From: Ananas comosus
Lineage: Eukaryota > Streptophyta > Magnoliopsida > Poales > Bromeliaceae
Length of the DNA stretch: 64,000 nt
Assembly: GCF_001540865.1 (NCBI RefSeq)
Contig: NC_033621.1
Span: forward strand, 2,761,439-2,825,438
Reading direction: 5' to 3'
The position numbers were made by a program, and so were the translations under genes. Below the pieces are notes generated by a model, which was not told the DNA's origin, made no database searches, and saw nothing but the letters and a program-made list of their open reading frames with translations. Within the stretch, counting starts at the first letter, position 1; every line of letters starts with the position of its first letter. This document shows positions 56,485 to 64,000 of this stretch, in pieces.

Positions 56485-58313
56485 GTATTAGGTCTTATAT
56501 ATAATAAGTAAAAATATATAAAACTTATCTAAACTATAAATTATATTAGTTCAACAACTCAATCTTTTAAAATTTTGATTTTATTACTCACTTTTTTTAA
56601 TTTGTTTGATTTTTAATAATTTGATGGATTTTTGGTAATTTGATGATTCGTCGGATACAGAATTTAAACTAATTGCTTATTAATAAATTTATAGTTATAT
56701 AAATTGCATAAAATATACTAATTAAAGATAAATATCGCATTAAAATTTTAAAATTTTAAAATCACTAGTTGCCGCAAATCAAATAAATTAAAAGATCATA
56801 TAGTAAAATCAAAAGTTTACAAGGGACGTTAGACAGTCAGATTCAAAAGTGTGATAGTAAAGATAAGTCTTATATATTTTTACTTATATAATATATATTT
56901 TAGATTGGATAATATTTTTGGGTAATTCTCCTAAATGTCATTTACATTTCAGATATTCTCTAAAAATTTTCTAACTTTTTACTTTTAAACTATAAGATGC
57001 GCGACTCTTTGATCCTTAATTTTTAATTTTTTATAATTTTTAACTCAAACTTTTTAGCTTTTTTTAATAAGTCTCCCTGTACAATTTAATTGACTGAATG
57101 GTGATGTATAACTGATGTGACCAGGATAGTGTTGTCGTTTCTTATACGTTAGTAATTACATAATTATCATTATCAATCTATTACGCCTTGATTGTAATAA
57201 TTTATGAATGCAATAAACTAAAATTTGAGGATCAAAATACAATTTAGCGAAAAGATAAATTGTTAGGAACTTTTCTAAATTTGTTGTAAAAATCAGGAGC
57301 ACATGTAAAAGTTAAAAAAAAAAAAAATCAATCTGAACCTTCAAATTTTCTTCATATTTATAATTGTGTTTTTGCAAAAACTTTAGTATAATACTATTGA
57401 ATTTGATTAAGAGAACTCATTTTTGTTTGCCTATGATAAATAAATCTCTGTGGCCAATTGGGTAAGGCTAATTAATTTAGTTGTATATTAAAATATTTTC
57501 GCAATGAATTAGTTATGTTTATCTCAAATGAGCAGTGTTTACATGAAAACAGGGTGCTTAAATTATGCTTAACATTGTATCTGTACCTTCAAAGAGACAT
57601 ATATAAAATTTAAGTTCTAGTTTAACAAGATTAAAATAAAAATATCTTGATTAAGTCTAAAATATATTTCAAATTGTTTGGACCATTTTTTTTTTTTCCA
57701 CGCATTTAAGTGTTTGTTTTTTTAGTTACCTCTTGAGTGACTTGATTTTCTAAGGAGATAAAACAAAAAATATAAACTATAAAAAGCTCCTTACACTTTA
57801 GCTCCTACCTTAATTATTTCGTGCACTAAAAATTACGTCAATTACTGCACTTTACACTTTAACCCCTTGTCGTAATTATCCTTGCCATTAAATTGTATCA
57901 ATTATCATCTTGCACTTTACCATTATCTTAAATAAATTTAAATATTTGAAAATATTTGGCAAAATAGGCTGTAAAACTTTATTAAAACGAATTGATATAT
58001 CACATTGTTTAACACATCAATATCTATTTAATTTGCGAATAAAAAAAAAGCAGTTACAAAATTTTTATAAAAGATATCTTCTTTATTACTAATACTCTCA
58101 AAATTAATAGTTTATGAAGCTATTTATTCAATTTGTCACGTTAGTAAGTAAATTTATTTTTATAAAATTTTATAGCTAGATTTAACAATTATTTTAAATA
58201 GCCCAATCTGTTTGAGATCATGGCAAATTGTAAAGGGAAAACTGATACAACTTTTAATGCAAAGTGTAATTAAGGTAAGGACTAAAGTGCAAGAGTGCTT
58301 TTCATAATTTAGC
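56485..58313. other. Intergenic, AT-rich, no gene
   Basis: Very AT-rich DNA with no clear repeat borders. Short open frames are chance products. Confidence 0.5.
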
Positions 58314-58321
58314 CAAAGAAG

Positions 58322-58859
58322 TAGGGGTGTCAACAAACTGAACATGAGTGAGCTGGGATAATTTAGTATTCGGTGCGTTTCATAAATGAGCCGAACATCA
58401 GCTGACTTATTAAAGTATCGAGTCGAAAAATTCATCTTGTGTTCGGCTCGTTTATTAAAGAGCTAGACACGATCTGACTTATGAAACAGTAAATCAAAAA
58501 GATTTAAAAGGATATATACATAGGAAATAATTTTATGAAATCTTACTTATTAGACTTTGATCTAATAAGCTGAAACTTTACGCATAAATAAACTTTTTTA
58601 TAATTATAATTGAGTTAGACTTTTATATTTAGGTTAGGCTAAAAACTATATTTTATATATATAATTAATTATTTATATATATAAATATATATTATAAGAT
58701 GAGCGAGCTGATCTCAATTTATGTTTGGCTTGTTTATTAAATGAGCTAAAAAATTCAGCTAGTATTCAGGTCGTTTACTAAACGAGCTATTCGATCTTGA
58801 GTTTATTTCAAATCGAACACGGGCTGACTCGCGAATGACAAGTTGAATTGCTATCCCTA
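58322..58859 (+). mobile_element. hAT-type MITE (538 bp), copy 2
   Basis: Perfect 8-bp duplication CAAAGAAG (58314-58321 and 58860-58867), the hAT hallmark. Ends TAGGGGTGTCAAC and ATTGCTATCCCTA. Same family as 49301-49840 by end sequences and internal GTTCGGCTCGTTTATTAA motifs. Confidence 0.88.
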
Positions 58860-58867
58860 CAAAGAAG

Positions 58868-60800
58868 TATTATATGGCCCTTTCTAGGGTGAGAGTGTCA
58901 CGATAAATTAAACTATCACGCTATAGGAAAGCTCTCCATACATAAATTTTAGTTGAAATACAGTAAACTTTTCTATAAGTATACCTTTTTTTATTTTTCT
59001 TTTCTGGCTTTTCTATATTTTACTCTCCTCAAAATTTTAAGTTGATACATTTAGCCTCAGAGTTTCGTTACTATTCTATTTATTTCTAATAGTTTATACC
59101 GAAAATAACTTTAAGCATAACAAAATCTCTACCTTTCTCTCCCAAAAAAAAAAGCATAACAAAATATATTAAAGAATTATTTTTTGTCATAAAATAAGTT
59201 AGAGTAATTTGGCCATTTCGTCTTCTCCATAAATAGCACAATCCTCTGAAAATATTTTTGAAATTCTAGAGTAATATTTACATGAAAATTTTATGTATTT
59301 TAGTCTTTAATTTTGTTTAGTCAAGTCATGGTTTAATCAAAACTAACTTAAATATTTTAAATTAATGAAAGCTTTTGACCTAGTTTTAGTTTAGAAACTT
59401 TAGATAATCTTTATATCTCCATCATCATAAAGTGAAAGGACCATCCAATCACTTCACATTTTTCACAAACAACGCTGAGCCATTCAAATGCACTTGGTCT
59501 CACAATTTGGTCCAAGATATGGAAGAGTACGGTGGAAAAGCTTCATCTTAGGGAGCTACTTTATTTTGTTTATTGTTCGAAGTGAATTGCACCAACGCTT
59601 AAGTCATTAAAAAATATTTGCTTTTTAACTTTTATAATTGTTTTAGAATATTTCTTTTCTTTTTTTTTCTCCCTCTTTCCTTGTCCTCTCTTAGGAAGAA
59701 TTTTACATAATTTAGGCATGTCGGTAGGTACAGAAGATATTTATTTTCTCTTTCGGAAAAGTTCTTTTTTTTTTTTTAATATGTATAGTTATTTCTATCA
59801 TCTAACATATATGAAATTGGAGCATTGTTAGTTAATTCACAAATTATTCACGAATTATTAAAAATTTAAATTAAACAGTCTATTTACGATTTTTTTTTAA
59901 AAAAAATTAATCGCGAATTTTTGNTAAATTATCTTATATTTTATATCTTATATTTTATATTTTATATCGAATTTATTTTTTAAGCCGAATTTTTTAACAA
60001 ATTTAAAAATTAAAAAATAAATTTTATACGTATCACACTACTCGTGTCGAATTTTTGTCGGATCCGAATTAACTAATTATGATGGAAAGTAAGATACAGG
60101 TGACAAATATATTAATATGTCGTACTTGGTAATCGTGTCATGGATAAATCCTTTAAACTGGTGAAGACGCTACGGAGCTTGTTCGCTGATCAAATTATTA
60201 TTAAATTGATTAAAAATTAGTCAAAAAAAAATAGCCCTGATATTAATGTTTTTGTATTTTTATAAATAGTGATTAAGAAAATATTTGTTTCACGGAAAGT
60301 GAAAGTGGGAAAGTTATTTTCGACTGTGAATCCTAACTTCTATTATTTGATCTGCCGTTAATTAAATATTACCAGTAATTATACTTTTTGGAAATACCGT
60401 AATTAACTACGTGTTGAAATAAATTATGAAAGAGAAAGAGACAAATAAATTAATACAAAATTAACTGATGTAACTTTTCTTTATTCTTTTATTTATTGAT
60501 GTGAAAATTTTCGATATAATAAATAGAAAAAAAGAAATAACTACAGTTTTAAAGCTATTATTAACTTTTTATCAAACAAGCAAAGATAAAAAATTAATTT
60601 TTAGATCGTGATCAGTTTAACTGAAAAATATTTTTAATTTAAAAATCACTTACGGATAAACCAACATCAGTGAATCATTGATGTCCCTATTTGAATGGAA
60701 AAATTTGATGCCTTAATGGACCCTTATTGTTGGGGGTTGGTGGGATATAAGAATCTTTAAAGGAATGACATGTTCAACAAAATAAAATAAAAAAAGAAAA
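58868..60800. other. Intergenic, AT-rich, no gene
   Basis: AT-rich, one single N (59924), TTATATTTTATATCTTATAT-type simple sequence near 59940. Nothing else identified. Confidence 0.5.
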
Positions 60801-61371
60801 AACTTCAAATACAATTTCTGTGGTTTCGTATTTTTTTACTTTAGTATTTCGTGATTTAAAATGTATTAATTTAGTACTATGTGGTTTCGCACTTTCTCAG
60901 TTTAGTATCTTATGGTTTAAAGTGCATCAATTTAGTAGTCTGTGATTTTATTTTTTTCTTTTCGTCAGCTCCTCTGTTAATATTTTATTAAATTATATAC
61001 AAAAACTTCAGATACCCTATCTAGATTTATCAAATATTTACTTTAGTATCCTTTTGTTTTAACTTTGTCACTGATTTTTTTTCCTCCGTTAATATTTTGT
61101 TAGATTATATACAAAAAACTTCAGATACCCTATCTAGGTTTATCAAATATTCATTTTAGTACTCTTTAATTTTAACTTTCTCACTGATTTAACGAAAAAA
61201 ATTAGTGAAATGAATAATAAAAAGAGAAAAATAAAATCATAAGGTACTAACTTGATACACTTTAAACCACATGATACTAAAGTGAGAAACTGCAAAATAA
61301 TATGGGCTAACTTGATACATTTTAAATCATAGAATGAAAAAGTATGAAACCATAGGAGGTATTTAAAGTTT
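60801..61371 (+). mobile_element. TIR element of the GTGGTTTC type
   Basis: Left AAACTTCAAATACAATTTCT then GTGGTTTCGTA; right complement AAACTTTAAATACCTCCTAT then GGTTTCATA. Both arms carry repeated GTTTAAAATGTATCAA motifs in opposite orientation. No certain flanking duplication because the left flank is A-rich. No coding sequence. Confidence 0.6.
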
Positions 61372-61552
61372 ATACTAAAAAATATATAGAAAAATCGAAA
61401 ATATTTTGCAGAAACTTTAGAAATAAGTCAACACCTGATCTCATCCCATTCTTTCTAAAATAATCACCATCACTATAAAAATCGAGGGCCCCATTGATTT
61501 GTTTTTATCTTTCCATCATTTTATACATATATGTATATTTATATATATGTAG

Positions 61553-61765
61553 GCTATAAGTTTTTTTGTATTCATAAATTTTTTATTATTGGATAAAGAT
61601 ATATACGGTTAGGATGATAATATTTTTCTATGATTGAGTGAGTAGTTGGTTGAATAGTATGATCCAACGGATAAAAAATGATCAAACGAGTAGATTTAAA
61701 GACCAAAAATTTATAAATATAAAAAAAATCATACTCATAAAAATATAGTAGCCGAACTTTCTCTC
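61553..61765 (+). mobile_element. Foldback MITE, short-core family, ACTCATAAA terminus
   Basis: Left GGCTATAAGTTTTTTTGTAT, core ATACGGTTAGGATGATAATA and GAGTGAGTAGTTGGTTGAAT, right CATACTCATAAAAATATAGT then AGCC. Lies between TATATATGTA and a (CT)n/(TA)n tract. Confidence 0.65.
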
Positions 61766-62734
61766 TATCTATATATAGATCGTCAACATGATTGTTCCTT
61801 CGTCTCCTAACAGCTACTACAAGAGGCGCTTTCTCTCGCTGTCTCTACCGACTACTTTTTTAGATTCCATTGGTCAAGAGAAGTGATCTCGACGAAAACA
61901 GGGGCAGAATTTTCGGTTTTTATTTTTCTGGGCCAACAATATTAGAATGCTGGTGAGACCAAATTGGGACCATTTCGAGAAACTTAATTTATAAGGTTCA
62001 AACAATTTGTCTTAATCTTGCAAATGCAATTGTGACAGCTTTGCAGAATCTACAGCTAAGTTGCAGACATACGAAAACTATTGATCGATCGGCGATTTAT
62101 GTTAAGAGTTCGCAAATAATCGGATAATTAATAAGAAAATAAGTAATTGATATATATTGATGGATTCGAACTTCCTATCTCGAACTCACATAGGTCACGG
62201 ACCGGACTGAAACTCTCCAACAATATATTCTTCTATTATTATAGAAGTGAAAAATCATTGAATTAGAAATTTTATTTAATTTACCGACTCGGCTTATTTT
62301 TCGGTCATCCATTACTGTAAACAAAATTTACAAGTCAGATTTTCTTGATTTTTTTTTTTTTTTTNTTCTTTCTTTTTTTTTTTTTGGTTTTTCTTGAAAA
62401 TTCAGTGAAGCTTGTCAGAAGCTGATGCTTGAATAATAACAAAAAAAAAAAAGTTTTGAAATTGTAATAAGAATTCAGGGACTATCTGTGTATTTTCCAA
62501 TAATTGTACCTTGCTGATGAACTAAATAGCTAAAGCCTATTGCAATTCTCGTCCTATTCTTTCTTGAAACGTAATGTGGTCCCTCAAAATACTATTTTTA
62601 TATATTATTAATGTACTTAGGAATATAATGCAGGAATTTTCAAATGATTAATTTGTCCATATACTTGAAAAAATTATCCAATCATAATTTATATCATCTC
62701 CGCGGACCGATCTGCACTGTTATGATTTGGTAGA

Positions 62735-62880
62735 TAAAGCAGGACTATCAACGAGCCAAACACAAACAAGCTGATATCAGCTCGTGTTCGGTTCGTTTAT
62801 TAAAAGAGCGATCGATCTTAAGCTTATTTCGAACCGATCACAAACTGGCTTCCGAACAGCTAGCAAGCTAAATTCTCAAC
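62735..62880 (+). mobile_element. Truncated hAT-type MITE fragment
   Basis: Begins CAGGACTATCAACGAGCC and carries CAGCTCGTGTTCGGTTCG and TTATTTCGAACCGA, the internal motifs of the 540-bp hAT-type family. The AT-rich middle and the 3' terminus are missing or degraded. Confidence 0.5.
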
Positions 62881-63379
62881 TCTAAAATAAAAAATAATTT
62901 ATAAATAAAATAGATATAATCGAAGGAGATGTTCATAAATTCAAACAAAAGTTATATATAGACTCAATCTTATAATTTTTTTTTTTTGTCAAACCAAAGG
63001 TTTTTTTTTCATTTGAAACCTACCGCTGCCGTGACAGAGAAGGTCGATCATCTATCCTGACAGAGAAGGTCGCCGGTGATCGTCGTTCGTTCACAAATGC
63101 GCCCTTGACCATAAGCATGGCGCGGCTTTTAGTAGCCCTTCAAACTGCGTCCACAAGAATCTCTCGCTCTCACTCTCATCCAAAGATTCCTCTCTCTCAT
63201 GTCCAAGCAGATGTGAACGCATGTGATCAAGTGAGTTCCTGTCCCGAAGTGAGCAAGTTTCTGCATGTCTTTGTCGCTCGAAATGCACCACCACTGTTGC
63301 AATCATATGAATGTAACCTATACTCATCATTACGTATGTAGCTTGTAACATGATCATTGAGCAATAATAAAAGGGATAA

Positions 63380-63541
63380 CCGGCTGTCCCTAGAGCAAGT
63401 GGCAAAGGACTTGGTGGTTGGTATCCGAGGTCCCAAATTCGAATTCTAGTTTATTCACATTTTCTAGCTAAGTTTATTTCTAAATAAAATAAACGAAGCA
63501 GGTAACGTGTTTCCTATCTTTCAAAAAATAATAATAATAAT
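63380..63541 (+). mobile_element. tRNA-derived SINE, copy 4
   Basis: Flanked by perfect 17-bp repeats AATAATAAAAGGGATAA (63363-63379 and 63542-63558). The A/B-box region is intact and the tail ends in a (TAA)n run in place of pure A. Confidence 0.9.
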
Positions 63542-64000
63542 AATAATAAAAGGGATAATTTTCAAAAGGGGAAAATTGCACTACTAGTCCTGCACTTCGG
63601 GTCTAGTTTCATTTGGGCATTAATTCGAGAATAGAATTTTTGAAAAATTGTGCTTCATTTTAGTCCTTAATTTGGGACCGTAGAGTTGGAGTGCGTGATG
63701 AAAAAGATATAAATTTGCACCAGGTGAGGTGTAAGCTAATTTATTCTCTAAATAATAGTAAATAAGAACATCAAAATAAAAAATCGGAGAATCAAAATGA
63801 AATTAACTCGGTCGAATTAATTAAAGATGGGGGACTTGTGGTGCAATTTTACACCCGTATTCACGATATAAACGTGAAAATATTTTAATCAGCTTAGTCT
63901 TTGCAGCTAACAGTGAAGGATCCTGGTTGTTTGCGACGACTAGTTTGCAAGTTTGTGCATACCTGCAGATTATGGATAGATTTCTTTGGAATATCTGGTG

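Larger units (their letters stand above)
61766..64000. other. Right-end intergenic region
   Basis: Apart from the hAT fragment and SINE copy 4, about 63030-63330 is moderately GC-rich with a doubled CTGACAGAGAAGGTCG motif. It is open in places on both strands but matches no family I recognise. The last 70 bp could contain an exon end on the minus strand (CTGCAG/GTATGC near 63970). Confidence 0.35.

Noticed and set aside
63930..64000. Terminal exon edge of a gene beyond the right border (minus strand, CTGCAG/GTATGC)
   Set aside because: Only about 30 nt of putative exon are available; the donor motif alone is insufficient.
1..64000. CRISPR arrays, operons, ribosomal RNA genes
   Set aside because: No spaced direct-repeat arrays, no bacterial-type gene organisation and no rRNA signatures; the intron-containing genes show this is plant nuclear DNA.

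Overview
This is a plant nuclear window, most likely from a monocot and probably a commelinid (grass-, bromeliad- or palm-like). The coding regions contain spliceosomal introns with GT-AG borders. Several coding regions are extremely GC-rich at their 5' end and fall towards AT-rich at the 3' end, the gradient typical of grasses and relatives. The spaces between genes are AT-rich and full of small transposons and (TA)n/(GA)n microsatellites. The species cannot be fixed from the sequence alone.

Five protein-coding genes are supported. In order: (1) a plus-strand RSL class II-type bHLH transcription factor, 14887-16755, five exons, 354 aa, root-hair/tip-growth type. (2) A minus-strand, intronless coding region for a DYW-class pentatricopeptide RNA-editing factor, 21088-23499, 803 aa, resembling Arabidopsis At1g25360. 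(3) A minus-strand DUF936/CORD-family protein, 25257-28356, four exons, 618 aa. (4) A minus-strand BTB/POZ-TAZ zinc-finger protein of the BT family, 29912-31731, five exons, 376 aa. (5) A minus-strand armadillo-repeat protein, 45611-47473, with a large GC-rich exon and a small terminal exon 798 bp downstream, 354 aa. Genes 2-4 form a head-to-tail array on the minus strand. They have unrelated cellular roles (organelle RNA editing, microtubules, BTB-scaffold signalling), so the array looks like ordinary synteny and not a functional cluster.

Layout: 1-8700 is repeats, mostly foldback MITEs set in (TA)n/(CT)n tracts. A 5'-truncated LINE lies at 8712-9696 and a mini-CACTA element at 11680-12187. 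The bHLH gene follows, then a Helitron at 18577-19849, then the PPR/DUF936/BT array with a Mutator-type MITE just upstream of the PPR start. From 31.7 to 45 kb the DNA is transposon-rich, with Mutator-type hairpin MITEs, MITEs, SINEs and LINE ends. The ARM gene is at 45.6-47.5 kb. From 48 kb to the end are SINEs, hAT-type elements of about 540 bp, a 2.5-kb Pack-MULE-like element and more foldback MITEs.

The most notable content is the transposon biology. Many elements can be delimited to the base by target-site duplications readable in the sequence. A tRNA-derived SINE family shares its 3' tail with the L1-type LINE fragments. A group of (TA)n-associated MITEs keeps its internal core while its terminal palindromes differ between copies. 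A 25-N gap appears to join halves of two different MITE subfamilies.
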